Positions 41,704-50,920 of a stretch of 64,000 nucleotides of DNA are shown here, one piece after another. The position numbers were made by a program, and so were the translations under genes. How positions within the stretch are numbered: position 1 is the first letter of the stretch; each line of letters begins with the position of its first letter. This DNA is from Vallitalea longa (GTDB taxonomy: Bacteria > Bacillota > Clostridia > Lachnospirales > Vallitaleaceae), in assembly GCF_027923465.1 (NCBI RefSeq), contig NZ_BRLB01000001.1:434001-498000 (forward strand), given 5' to 3'. The notes under the pieces were generated by a model that had not been told where the DNA came from, did no database searches, and saw only the letters and a list, made by a program, of their open reading frames with translations.

Positions 41704-42705
41704 TCATCCTTTTAGTATTTTGCATAATGTATTTTTACTTAAAATTTCTTGAGGATAATATTTTTTACTAGTTAGTACTTTCTTTATTAATTCTTTTTCT
41801 CTATCATTAAAATGAATAGCAAAATCATTTATAGCAGTATCATTTATTTTTTGAGTTACTTTACCTTGTACACCATCATATCTCATCATGGTTCTGTAAT
41901 AATCAACAGCTGGTTTAACATTTATCTTATTAGCAAGACTATCATATATACTAATACCTTCGTTATCTAAATCTCCAAAATACTCATAAACATGTTTACC
42001 ATTACAGTTTAGCTGTCTATCTAACATTTTGATACTAGAGATGATTTGCCATCCTTTTCCATATATTATAGTAGTATATTTAGATTCTTCTATACAACTA
42101 ATCAAATGTAAAAAAGGTGTTTTGTTTTCTATAATTAGATGATAATGTATATCTTCATCGAATCTATTTTCATTAACTGCAAAAGATAATGGTTCAATGC
42201 GTTCATAAAATGACAATCTTTCCCATAAATGCAATCTTTTTAATACTGCTTCCCCACCTTTTTCTTGTATCCATTTCTCATCTTTCACCAGATTAAAGGA
42301 AGACTCGGGTATAAACTTTTCTTTACTAATATCAGGATTCTTATTAAGATAATCACTAATCAAGTCAATATAATATTCATCTTTATTATATATGGATTCT
42401 TTCAATGAAAAATAATCTTCTAAACTTATATGTCTATTTATTTCAAGTTGTTTCTTATATAATTTATTATAATAACTCTGAAGAAAATACTGCTTATTGA
42501 TTCTGTACTTGTAATAAAGTGGTTGTGACATATTATTTAGTCCAGAGTTTTTTACAGGCTGTAGACCTCCATTTTCTTCAATGTCTTTTATATTATCTGA
42601 CAGTTCATTATAAGTCATATTGCTATCATATATTTTCATTATTTCATCTAGTAGTATGTAAGTCTTTTTATAATTTGCAAGATAGTTTTCTAACCTTTTT
42701 TTCAA
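41704..42705 (-). CDS. jetD: JetD (Toprim-type nuclease of Wadjet)
   Basis: 333 residues. The N-terminal helical part (DUF3322-like) ends with the WERLSFYERIEPLSFAVNENRFD stretch. The C-terminal Toprim domain (DUF2220) shows HYHLIIENKTPFLHL with the catalytic glutamate and VYEYFGDLDNEGISIY with the DxD pair. JetD cuts the plasmid once JetABC has extruded it. TTG start with GGGG upstream. First gene of the operon, giving the order D-A-B-C. All visible catalytic residues are kept. Confidence 0.88.
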   Translation of the reverse strand: MKKRLENYLANYKKTYILLDEIMKIYDSNMTYNELSDNIKDIEENGGLQPVKNSGLNNMSQPLYYKYRINKQYFLQSYYNKLYKKQLEINRHISLEDYFSLKESIYNKDEYYIDLISDYLNKNPDISKEKFIPESSFNLVKDEKWIQEKGGEAVLKRLHLWERLSFYERIEPLSFAVNENRFDEDIHYHLIIENKTPFLHLISCIEESKYTTIIYGKGWQIISSIKMLDRQLNCNGKHVYEYFGDLDNEGISIYDSLANKINVKPAVDYYRTMMRYDGVQGKVTQKINDTAINDFAIHFNDREKELIKKVLTSKKYYPQEILSKNTLCKILKG

Positions 42706-42964
42706 CCTAATAAACCCCTTTCCTACAAAATTATCTATATATATGCTTATTATAGCATAATTTTTTCTAGCTATAATAATTTTCTGAAATAATATATAAA
42801 AATAACCTATTTAATTGTATCTACAAAAGATATAATCAAATAGGCTTTAGATATTACCATACGAGCTTCTATAATAATAAGTTATAATATTAAAATTATT
42901 TTATACTTAACTTATTAAATAATATTTATGCTATTACTACAAATAGATAAAGATAATGTCCAAT

Positions 42965-43789
42965 CTAAAAATCAATATTGTCAGGTTCAGGGAATATCTT
43001 TATCCCATTATTCAATCCACTAATAGTCTTCATATCTTCCTCAGCAAGAGAAAAATCGAATACATCCCTATTAGAAACAATACGTGCTGGAGTTGATGAC
43101 TTAGGAAGTGGTATTATATTTTTCTGTAGCAAGAATCTAATAGCTACCTGAGGTACTGTTTTCTTATATTTCTTAGCAATTTCAATCATATCTTCGTTAC
43201 TTAATAATTCAGATATTCTATTACTCATCAATGGAGCATATGCCTCTAGATAAATACCAAATTTATTACAATACTCCTGTAGAACTCGGTTCTGTAATCC
43301 AACATGACACTCTACTTGATTGACTGCTGGAAGTATCTTAGCATTCTTAATCAGATCATCCAAATGATGAATATTAAAATTAGATACACCGATTGCACAA
43401 ATTTTACCTTCTTCATACAATTCTTCCATAGCACGCCAAGAAGCACGAGTTTTTTCATAACTCTTTGGCCAATGAATTAGATATAGATCTATATAATCAA
43501 GTTGAAGTTTTTCCATAGAATCATAAAAAGCCTTTTTGGTTCCCTCATAACCCTGATCATCATTCCATAGTTTGGATGTGACAAATATTTCGCTTCTATC
43601 TATACCACTATCTTTAATTGCTCTTCCAACACCTTGCTCATTACCATAAGCTGCTGCTGTATCAATATGACGATAGCCGTTTTCAAGAGCACATTTTACA
43701 CTATTATAAGCTTCCTCTATCTCAGCACGAAAAGTACCAAAACCCAATTGAGGTATTGTTACCCCATTGTTTAAATTCAATTTTAGCAT
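42965..43789 (-). CDS. Aldo/keto reductase
   Basis: 274 residues, a standard-length AKR (family 5 type). Tetrad: the aspartate and tyrosine in HIDTAAAYGNEQGVG, the lysine in VTSKLWNDD and the histidine in LYLIHWPKS. The NADPH-binding end is IPLPKSSTPARIVSNRDVFDF. Start at 43789 because AGGAGG is eight bases upstream; the ATG at 43795 is too close. Monocistronic, unrelated to its neighbours. Probable general carbonyl or methylglyoxal reductase. Confidence 0.9.
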   Translation of the reverse strand: MLKLNLNNGVTIPQLGFGTFRAEIEEAYNSVKCALENGYRHIDTAAAYGNEQGVGRAIKDSGIDRSEIFVTSKLWNDDQGYEGTKKAFYDSMEKLQLDYIDLYLIHWPKSYEKTRASWRAMEELYEEGKICAIGVSNFNIHHLDDLIKNAKILPAVNQVECHVGLQNRVLQEYCNKFGIYLEAYAPLMSNRISELLSNEDMIEIAKKYKKTVPQVAIRFLLQKNIIPLPKSSTPARIVSNRDVFDFSLAEEDMKTISGLNNGIKIFPEPDNIDF

Positions 43790-43878
43790 CCTCATAACCT
43801 CCTATATTTATGATAAATACATTGTACTATATATAATTTATAATATCCACTAGAAACCAACAAAAAAAGAGAATAAAA

Positions 43879-43903
43879 ATAAAAGCCATATCACAGCTTT
43901 TAT
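43879..43903 (-). terminator. Terminator of bioY
   Basis: Minus-strand stem ATAAAAGC / GCTTTTAT with a 9-base loop, then TTTTATT. 83 bases after the bioY stop. Confidence 0.65.
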
Positions 43904-43986
43904 TTTACATTCATTTATTGATATTTTTTCTAATCCGTATTTTACTCATACAATAGTTAATTCTTTCTTAGATTATATGTTATTTT

Positions 43987-44565
43987 CTATTTATCTACAA
44001 TTACAGTATTCTTTATCATGCCTGATTTCCTTAGAACAGGGATTATAACAGTTGAAGTGTATGCTGCAACAGCAATCAGAATCAAATCTTTTACCATAAA
44101 TGGAGCCATGGATTTAAAAATACTGAACAAAGGAATAGGCTTGTTTATATATAGATCTTTTATAAAATACAAATACACATTTCCTATTATGTAATCAGCT
44201 AAGAATCCAATTACAGCTATACCTAGTATATTAACGAAATTCAACTTGTTAGTCCTTTCAGTCATAAGACCAACTATTAGAGCTGCAATTGCAAAACCTA
44301 TAATATACCCGAAAGTAGGGTTAAATACATATGAAAAGCCTCCTCCTACAGTAAAAACAGGTAATCCTATAAGACCTAACAGCATATATATTATTTGAGA
44401 TAAAAAACCTGCCTTAGCACCTAATAATAAACCTGCATAAATACTGAAAAAAAGCTGAAAAGTTATAGGTACTCCAAAAGGAGTAGGAATACTTATCTTA
44501 GCACCAACCACCATTAATGCCGCAAAAATACCAATCATGATCATTTCTCTAAGTTGTAATTTCAT
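43987..44565 (-). CDS. bioY: Biotin transporter substrate-binding subunit BioY
   Basis: 192 residues, six hydrophobic segments. Family hallmarks: LMVVGAKISIPTPFGVPITFQ near the start, LLLGAKAGFLSQIIYMLLGLIGLPVF and GGGFSYVFNPTFGYIIGF. It is the S-component of an ECF transporter that takes up biotin. No ECF energising genes or biotin synthesis genes are adjacent. A BirA operator was looked for and not convincingly found in the 296-base upstream region. Confidence 0.92.
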   Translation of the reverse strand: MKLQLREMIMIGIFAALMVVGAKISIPTPFGVPITFQLFFSIYAGLLLGAKAGFLSQIIYMLLGLIGLPVFTVGGGFSYVFNPTFGYIIGFAIAALIVGLMTERTNKLNFVNILGIAVIGFLADYIIGNVYLYFIKDLYINKPIPLFSIFKSMAPFMVKDLILIAVAAYTSTVIIPVLRKSGMIKNTVIVDK

Positions 44566-44782
44566 AAATTCAGTCTCCTCGTAAATATTATTGTTAATTA
44601 GATAAACAGCTATATAAAAATCCCCTCATACTTTCATAAAATTAAAGTAAATATGTATTAATGATAAATTACACATAAAAATATAAGATAACCCATTGAA
44701 TTTTAAGTTCTTAAATATTATACATTTACTACAATATATTGTCAACCTTTTTTATAAATAAGTTAACAATATTCTTAATTGA

Positions 44783-44816
44783 AAACGCAAAGAACTTATA
44801 GCTAATCTTTGCGTTT
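44783..44816 (-). terminator. Terminator after the MFS gene
   Basis: 11-bp perfect stem AAACGCAAAGA / TCTTTGCGTTT with a 12-base loop, 46 bases after the MFS stop. Confidence 0.7.
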
Positions 44817-44861
44817 CATAAAGTAAAATCCATAAAAATGAATTATACCATTCTTGATATA

Positions 44862-46133
44862 TTATTCTAAGTTGTAAGCAACATCTTCAACAGTAACCTT
44901 TTGTTCCATAACACCCTCATTATCAATTCTTCTATTAATCCTTATCATCCATAACGTAGCAATCCCAACAATTACAGCACATAACTTCCAGCTAAAGGCA
45001 TAACTAGTCATTTCAAGAACCTGCCCCATAACGAATGGTCCTGCAGTAAAACCTGCTCCCATAATAATAGGTAAGACAGAACTCATTCTACCTCTATGAT
45101 TAGCAGGTGTATGGTTCATGATAAATGGCATTACACTTATAGCTTCTAGAATCTCTCCAAGTGTGAAAATGAAAACTGAAACAAAAAATGCTGTTTTGGT
45201 TGATATAAAACCAAGTAAACCAAATCCAACTGTAAATAATATTCCAGCATAAAAAACTCTTTTCACATTGCTTTTCTTCTTAAATAATGAAGTTAGAACA
45301 GGGGTTAAAGCTACAACTATCGTAGCATTAAATGTTCCCAATATACCATAAAGTGCGGCACCGTCTATTGGAAAATTACTCTTAGCATGCATTGGCAGCA
45401 TAAAAGACCATTGAGAATATACGAATCTATATCCAAAAAGTGCTAAAGAAAAAATAATAAGTGTTGGTCTTGAAAATAACACCTTGAATATGGAACCTTC
45501 TTCTTTCTTCTCCATTTTTCGATCTTCGGTTATCTCTACACTACCATTATTAATAGTTTCTCCAATAAATATAGCAATAAGTGTTATTCCCAATAAACCA
45601 GTTGCGGCATCAATTAAAAACAATAACTTAAGATTATGTTCAAATAGAAATCCTGCAAAAAGCTGAGCGATAGCATATCCAAAATTAAAACCCAAATAAT
45701 TAAGTGAATATGCTCCTTGTCTTTCTTCAGGAGTTGTCAAATCAGCAGTTATCGCATCATGTGCTGGTCCAGCTAAACCAAATAGTACTCCAGACAAAAT
45801 AAGTAAATATGCCATGTACATATTGGGTTGTAAAAAACAACATGAGCCATAACACAATATACCCAATGTCTCAAATATCACTATGATTTTCTTTCTACCC
45901 ACAACATCACTTAATTTTCCACCTATTAAACTTGATGGAATGTATAAAATACCACTAAGGGCAATAAAAAAACCTGTTTCACTTTTACTTAATCCAATTT
46001 TGTCATTCAATAATAATGTAAGGAATGGGAAAACAAAAGCTCCCATTGCATTAACAGTTTTTGCAATGAAAATAATATATATCTCTCTTCTCAATCCTCT
46101 ATACGGTGCTAATAATTCTTTAAGTTTATTCAT
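44862..46133 (-). CDS. MFS transporter
   Basis: 423 residues, 12 predicted membrane helices in two halves with a charged central loop (about 195-215: EITEDRKMEKKEEGS). The conserved loop 2-3 motif GGKLSDVVGRKKII is the drug/H+ antiporter type. C-terminal cytoplasmic tail. The 500 bases upstream hold a hairpin (46165-46203), a terminator-like stem (46303-46324) and a 26-codon ORF with a good ribosome site. The gene could be induced by attenuation or export the small peptide. Substrate unknown. Confidence 0.88.
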   Translation of the reverse strand: MNKLKELLAPYRGLRREIYIIFIAKTVNAMGAFVFPFLTLLLNDKIGLSKSETGFFIALSGILYIPSSLIGGKLSDVVGRKKIIVIFETLGILCYGSCCFLQPNMYMAYLLILSGVLFGLAGPAHDAITADLTTPEERQGAYSLNYLGFNFGYAIAQLFAGFLFEHNLKLLFLIDAATGLLGITLIAIFIGETINNGSVEITEDRKMEKKEEGSIFKVLFSRPTLIIFSLALFGYRFVYSQWSFMLPMHAKSNFPIDGAALYGILGTFNATIVVALTPVLTSLFKKKSNVKRVFYAGILFTVGFGLLGFISTKTAFFVSVFIFTLGEILEAISVMPFIMNHTPANHRGRMSSVLPIIMGAGFTAGPFVMGQVLEMTSYAFSWKLCAVIVGIATLWMIRINRRIDNEGVMEQKVTVEDVAYNLE

Positions 46134-46164
46134 AACTATGTCTCCTTCGGTATCTGCAATAAAA

Positions 46165-46203
46165 TAAAGTCATGTATACGTATTAATACGATCCATGACT
46201 TTA
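46165..46203 (-). promoter_or_regulatory. Leader hairpin of the MFS gene
   Basis: TAAAGTCATG and CATGACTTTA (10-bp arms) enclose a further perfect palindrome CGTATTAATACG. It lies 32 bases upstream of the MFS start. Candidate attenuator or operator. Confidence 0.5.
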
Positions 46204-46302
46204 ATATAATAGTATTGTAAACATAGAGTTATAAATAATTGAACTATATAGCATGATTACATAAAACTCTTATCCCATATAAAATAACTACAATATAATA
46301 AT

Positions 46303-46324
46303 AGCCACAGATCTACCTGTGACT
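46303..46324 (-). terminator. Stem-loop between the 26-codon ORF and the MFS gene
   Basis: AGCCACAG / CTGTGACT (one mismatch) with a 6-base loop, followed on the minus strand by ATTATTATATT. Could terminate the short transcript or attenuate the MFS gene. Confidence 0.5.
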
Positions 46325-46361
46325 AATTAATTATAGTATGTAAATTCACTAAACTATTTCA

Positions 46362-46442
46362 TTAACTATTAGGTATCACAGGTTGTTTTACATTTTTAGA
46401 TGTTAAATATAATGTTAAGGTATTGCCTATTGTCGTTTTCAT
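46362..46442 (-). CDS. 26-residue peptide ORF upstream of the MFS transporter
   Basis: The ATG at 46442 has AAAGGATGG seven bases before it, as good as real genes nearby. The peptide, MKTTIGNTLTLYLTSKNVKQ plus six more residues, is polar and threonine-rich with a basic middle. It could be a leader peptide controlling the downstream transporter or a small exported peptide. Too short for homology by eye. Confidence 0.4.
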   Translation of the reverse strand: MKTTIGNTLTLYLTSKNVKQPVIPNS

Positions 46443-46631
46443 AAAACAACCATCCTTTCAAATTAAAATTCTTTAAAGATTATATAATGATATATGTACA
46501 TTTGTCAAGAACTTTTTATATTATATAACATTATTAAATATTGACTTACTATGTATTTATCATGTAACCAAACACACTATTCTGTTCAAAGCATAGCCTA
46601 ATATTATAACTACTAATAGGAGCCTTCATAA

Positions 46632-47921
46632 ATGGATCAACATAATCAATATCTCTATGTAATCAGTATAGATGCATTAAATAGTAATGATTTCCATTAT
46701 ATCAGAAATCTCCCTGTTTTCAGGTCATTTATTACTGAAGGATCTTATAGCAACAATATGCTTAGTATTTATCCAAGCTTAACATATCCCTGTCATACAT
46801 CTATAATCACTGGTACTTATCCTAATAAACACGGTATTGTCTCCAACAGGAAATGTCAACCTTACCGATATAAAAACCCTGAATGGTATTGGTATGAAAA
46901 TGACATACAAGTACCGACTGTATTTGATTATGCTATGAAACAAAACTACACATGTGCAAGCATATTATGGCCAGTAATGGCTGGTGCTGATATAACATAT
47001 AACATTCCTGAATTATGGCCTATAGGACCATCTTGCTTTATAACCAACTACATTAAAAACAGTACCAAGAATCTAATTATACCAACTTTAAAAAATATCA
47101 AATTAAGCTGTTCAGCACAACCAACACTAGATGATACAGCAGAAAACATATCCAAATACCTTATATTAAAAAAGCAGCCTAATCTATTATTCATTCATTT
47201 TACACAGTTGGATTATATGAGACATAGACTTGGTATGAATACAATTGAAGCAAAAGATTTACTTGATAACTTTGATAAAAGATTAGAAAGACTTATAAAC
47301 TGTACCAAAAAAGCTGGAATATATGAAAAAACAACTTTCATAGTCCTTGGAGATCACGGAATGAATGACTATGACAAATATATATGCATTAACTCTATAT
47401 TCAAACAAAAACGATTACTAATAACTGACAAGAAAAATAGTATCATATCATACAAAGCTTTTGCTAATGCATGTGGCGGTTCAGCTCAAATATGTATGAA
47501 AAACAAATATGATAAATACCTATATGAAAAAATTTATAATATATTATTAGAACTACAATCTAATCCGATTAATGGAATCAAACAAGTATATACCAGTGAA
47601 AAGGTAAACAGATTATACCATTTGGATAACAGCTTCCAATTTGTTTTAGAAGCAGAAAATGGTTATGTATTTAATAATCATATTTGCAATAAACTAATAA
47701 TACCTAGAACCAAGTTATCAAAACCTCATATAGCCGATCACGGATTTTTACCTACTCATCCTAATATGAAAACTGTTTTCTTCGCCAAAGGAAATAGAAT
47801 TAAAAATACCTATATACACAAAATGAATCTAGTAGATATAGCCCCCACAATAGCAATGATCATGAACCTTCCTATGAAAAACATTGATGGCAATTGCTTA
47901 AAAAGCTGCCTTGAATATTAA
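46632..47921 (+). CDS. Type I phosphodiesterase / nucleotide pyrophosphatase family protein
   Basis: 429 residues, alkaline-phosphatase superfamily. Metal and nucleophile motifs: YVISIDALNS (Asp), NMLSIYPSLTYPCHTSIITGTYP (nucleophile Thr), FIVLGDHGMNDY (Asp-His) and IADHGFLPTHPNM (His). It hydrolyses phosphodiester or pyrophosphate bonds of nucleotides or lipids. There is no signal peptide, so it is cytoplasmic. AGGAG stands before the ATG. Standalone; the 3' end overlaps a terminator stem. Confidence 0.88.
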   Translation: MDQHNQYLYVISIDALNSNDFHYIRNLPVFRSFITEGSYSNNMLSIYPSLTYPCHTSIITGTYPNKHGIVSNRKCQPYRYKNPEWYWYENDIQVPTVFDYAMKQNYTCASILWPVMAGADITYNIPELWPIGPSCFITNYIKNSTKNLIIPTLKNIKLSCSAQPTLDDTAENISKYLILKKQPNLLFIHFTQLDYMRHRLGMNTIEAKDLLDNFDKRLERLINCTKKAGIYEKTTFIVLGDHGMNDYDKYICINSIFKQKRLLITDKKNSIISYKAFANACGGSAQICMKNKYDKYLYEKIYNILLELQSNPINGIKQVYTSEKVNRLYHLDNSFQFVLEAENGYVFNNHICNKLIIPRTKLSKPHIADHGFLPTHPNMKTVFFAKGNRIKNTYIHKMNLVDIAPTIAMIMNLPMKNIDGNCLKSCLEY

Positions 47922-47935
47922 TCAAGACAGCTTTT
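47901..47935 (+). terminator. Terminator at the 3' end of the phosphodiesterase gene
   Basis: AAAAGCTG / CAGCTTTT outer stem with inner CTTGA / TCAAG pairing. The stem begins inside the last codons. Confidence 0.6.
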
Positions 47936-47950
47936 AGAAATCCCATTTAT

Positions 47951-48535
47951 TTAGAAATTATCACATAAAAGTTCGAAATATGATTGAGGATGTGCACATG
48001 CTGGACATACTTCTGGAGCACTTTCTCCCTCATGTATATATCCACAGTTACCACATTTCCACAATGTTTTTTCTGGTTTTGTAAATACTGTATTATTTTC
48101 AATATTGCTTAATAATTTTCTATATCTCTCTTCATGATGTTTCTCTACTTCAGCAATCTTCTCAAAAACGAATGCAATAGTATCAAATCCTTCTTCTTTT
48201 GCAACTTTTGCAAATGCAGGATATAAATCTGACCATTCTTCATTTTCTCCATTAGCTGCTGCTAGTAAATTGTCTTTAGTATCTCCAAGTGTAATAGGAA
48301 ATCCAGCAGTTATTTCAATTGCTTCATGCTTATAGTCTTTTTTCAGGAACTTAAAAAATCTCTTAGCATGTTCTTTTTCATTATCTGCTGTCTCAGTAAA
48401 TATATCTGATATTTGAACATATCCTTCTTTTTTTGCAGTAGAAGCATAAAATGTATATCTATTTCTTGCTTGTGATTCTCCTGCAAAAGATTTTAATAAA
48501 TTTTCAGCTGTTTTAGTACCTTTTAATGATTTCAT
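47951..48535 (-). CDS. rbr: Rubrerythrin
   Basis: 194 residues from the ATG at 48535 (GGAGG upstream). A four-helix ferritin-like diiron domain ([49 protein letters not shown]) is followed by a C-terminal rubredoxin domain with CGNCGY and [11 protein letters not shown]. It is an NADH-linked peroxidase of anaerobes that reduces hydrogen peroxide. It lies 16 bases behind desulfoferrodoxin, forming a superoxide-to-water detoxification pair. Confidence 0.95.
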   Translation of the reverse strand: MKSLKGTKTAENLLKSFAGESQARNRYTFYASTAKKEGYVQISDIFTETADNEKEHAKRFFKFLKKDYKHEAIEITAGFPITLGDTKDNLLAAANGENEEWSDLYPAFAKVAKEEGFDTIAFVFEKIAEVEKHHEERYRKLLSNIENNTVFTKPEKTLWKCGNCGYIHEGESAPEVCPACAHPQSYFELLCDNF

Positions 48536-48551
48536 TTTAATTCCTCCAATA

Positions 48552-48935
48552 TTAATTTTTTCTCCATAGTCCATGTACATTACAATACTCTCTTGCAAAA
48601 ACATTATCAGCCTTTGGAACCATGAATGTAGCTTCTGGTTCATCATCAGGCGTCAATTCTTTTCTATATATATGTGAATCAGCAACTAATTCGATCCACA
48701 TGATATAATGTTTCTCCATCATAGGATGAGTTTGATTTTCTCCTACTTTAACTTTATATCCATTATCTGTTTCTTCAATAAATGGAACATGTTTTTCTTT
48801 TGATGTATCAGCTGTTTGTTCTTCTAATAATTGCATCTTTTCTCCACAACATACAATTGGAGCACCATCACCTATAAAAACTTCAACAATGTTACCACAA
48901 TGTGAGCACTTGTAGATCTCTAATTTTTTAGTCAT
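48552..48935 (-). CDS. dfx: Desulfoferrodoxin (superoxide reductase)
   Basis: 127 residues. N-terminal desulforedoxin iron site CSHCGN..CCGEKM (about 10-35), then the superoxide reductase domain with [22 protein letters not shown] and the CNVHGLW iron-ligand motif. It reduces superoxide to peroxide without making oxygen; the peroxide is then removed by the rubrerythrin encoded next. GGAGG is positioned before the ATG. First gene of a two-gene oxidative-stress operon. Confidence 0.95.
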   Translation of the reverse strand: MTKKLEIYKCSHCGNIVEVFIGDGAPIVCCGEKMQLLEEQTADTSKEKHVPFIEETDNGYKVKVGENQTHPMMEKHYIMWIELVADSHIYRKELTPDDEPEATFMVPKADNVFAREYCNVHGLWRKN

Positions 48936-49043
48936 TTTATTTCCTCCTCACTATTGATTCAATATGATTTCATGTGATTGATTGTTATACTATTATATTC
49001 TATCAAAAAACCAGCTTTCCTTGTATATTTAATAATAATTAAA

Positions 49044-49718
49044 TCAACTTTCTGGTGATTCATTGAATTTGACTATGTTTTTCTGTTCATTATCACCAAA
49101 ACCATAATATAAGCCATTATTATTAATATTGACACAACCGCTAGTAATATCCATAATCTTGGATTTAAAAACATCTTTTTTACCATACTCTACTAAAACA
49201 GTGTATATAACATTATCTTGGTACTGTGTATCATATATAATATAATTGTTTTGCAAAATTTCATACTGTACTTTACCTGATAAAGTATAGTTTACCTTAA
49301 CGTCCATTAAATAATACAATATATTTTCTGCAACAACAGATGTCTCTAATCCTAATTTAGCACAACCACTATATGCTCTTACAAGTCCGCCTGTACCAAG
49401 TAAAGTCCCTCCAAAATATCTAGTAACTATCACTATAACATTTCTTAGATCCATTCCTCTGATGACTTCTAATATAGGCATTCCAGCAGTTCCACTAGGT
49501 TCTCCGTCATCACTGCATCTTTCTATAGGTTGCTTTAGTCCTATTGTATAAGCAAATACATTATGTGTTGCATTCCAATACTTTTTTCTTATTTGTTCCA
49601 AGAATATTTTTATTTCTTCTTCTGTCTCAACATGTTTAATTGTAGCTATGAACTTTGATTTCTTTTGCTCTAACTCTGCCTCATTATTATCATATATGGT
49701 TAAATATTTTTCTATCAT
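49044..49718 (-). CDS. YigZ/IMPACT family protein
   Basis: 224 residues. The N-terminal UPF0029 (IMPACT) domain carries the signature RCSDDGEPSGTAGMPILEVI near 67-86 and the FGGTLLGTGGLVRAYSG segment. The C-terminal DUF1949 domain follows. Homologues of this conserved family are linked to translation or proteolysis control; the exact role in bacteria is unsettled. Separate from neighbouring genes. Confidence 0.9.
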   Translation of the reverse strand: MIEKYLTIYDNNEAELEQKKSKFIATIKHVETEEEIKIFLEQIRKKYWNATHNVFAYTIGLKQPIERCSDDGEPSGTAGMPILEVIRGMDLRNVIVIVTRYFGGTLLGTGGLVRAYSGCAKLGLETSVVAENILYYLMDVKVNYTLSGKVQYEILQNNYIIYDTQYQDNVIYTVLVEYGKKDVFKSKIMDITSGCVNINNNGLYYGFGDNEQKNIVKFNESPES

Positions 49719-49769
49719 TGAATTATCATCCTTAAAATTATTACATCATTTGAATTCTACTCTTTTATA

Positions 49770-50774
49770 TTAAAACATTTTATTTTCTATCCATTCGGCA
49801 ATATCTTCAAGCATATTTTTTCTGCTAGGTATTGCAGTATTACCTCTTAATTTATCTGCCAATATTTCAGAATTATATTTTTGTCCTATAAATAATTTAG
49901 GTAGATCATCTATGAATTCTTGATCTAAGCAATCTGAATAAATAATTACTTCTTTTATTATAGCATTTTTCATATTTAAATGAATTTGTATTTCTCCCCA
50001 ACTTAATCTTGTTTCTAATACTACCTGAAATTCAGGTACTCTGCCATATCTCCAATCCCATGAAGCATTTTTTTCATATAACTTTTTTATCTCTTCATTT
50101 TCAAACCACAATGGGTCTTTTTCTATGATAACATCATTTTCATCCTGTGAATATTCATTTATGAAAGATCTTATACACATATCAGTAACTTTTTCTGTAC
50201 TTAATCCTTCATAATAAGTAGCTAAATTAGATACTCTTGATTTAACTGATGTCACGCCTTTGGAACTCATTTTTTCTTTTGACACTTTTAAATATTTAGC
50301 AAGATTACTCATGTTCTCGTTAATGAGCAAAGTCCCATGATGAAGTGAAACTGATGATCCATGATAAAATGCATTACCGGAAAATTTTCTGCCATTGACA
50401 GTGAGGTCATTACGCCCAGTAAGTTCTCCATCAATTCCTAATTCACTACACATATCCAAAATAACTTTCAATTGCCTATTTAGGTCATAATCACCCTTGT
50501 TCATGACAAAAGAAAAATTCAGATTTCCAAGTCCATGATATACGGCTCCACCACCAGTTATTCTTCTTGATAGTTTTACTCCGTCCTTTTCTATAAGCGG
50601 AATATTGCATTCCCTCCAAGGATTTTGATTTTTACCTATAACTACTGTTTTATCATTCTTCCATAAATACAAAACACATGAATCTTTTTTAAGATTAGTA
50701 ACCAAAAATTCTTCTATGGAAAGATTTTTCCATGGATCTAAACTTGTACTTATTATAACTTTTGCTTGTTTCAT
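49770..50774 (-). CDS. lplA: Lipoate-protein ligase A, second copy
   Basis: 334 residues. Signature RRITGGGAVYHGLGNLNFSF, then GRNDLTVNGRKFSGNAFYHG and SSVSLHHGTLL, with the accessory C-terminal domain. The protein is clearly related throughout to that at 15649 (shared SxDPWxNLxxEE start and WDWRYG/WEWRFG near residue 235), so the two are paralogues. It uses ATP and free lipoate. No lipoylated client is adjacent, so this copy may serve the glycine-cleavage or 2-oxoacid enzymes elsewhere. Confidence 0.92.
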   Translation of the reverse strand: MKQAKVIISTSLDPWKNLSIEEFLVTNLKKDSCVLYLWKNDKTVVIGKNQNPWRECNIPLIEKDGVKLSRRITGGGAVYHGLGNLNFSFVMNKGDYDLNRQLKVILDMCSELGIDGELTGRNDLTVNGRKFSGNAFYHGSSVSLHHGTLLINENMSNLAKYLKVSKEKMSSKGVTSVKSRVSNLATYYEGLSTEKVTDMCIRSFINEYSQDENDVIIEKDPLWFENEEIKKLYEKNASWDWRYGRVPEFQVVLETRLSWGEIQIHLNMKNAIIKEVIIYSDCLDQEFIDDLPKLFIGQKYNSEILADKLRGNTAIPSRKNMLEDIAEWIENKMF

Positions 50775-50886
50775 AAATACCCCCTGAGTAAAAGAAATAA
50801 TTAAAACCTACTATAATTATACCCGCTAGTAACAATAATTTCAAATTGGTTTTCTTATTGTCTAGTCCTATTTAACAAAAAAATAA

Positions 50887-50912
50887 GCAAGTCAAAATTT
50901 ATTTTGACTTGC
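50887..50912 (-). terminator. Terminator of the GH3 gene
   Basis: 12-bp perfect stem GCAAGTCAAAAT / ATTTTGACTTGC with a 2-base loop, followed by TTATTTTTTTG on the minus strand. Confidence 0.85.
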
Positions 50913-50920
50913 CATAATCA

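Noticed and set aside
44566-44861. BirA operator in front of bioY
   Set aside because: Single half-site-like sequences (TTGTTAAT near 44591, GTTAACAA near 44763) lie about 170 bases apart, not as a spaced dyad.
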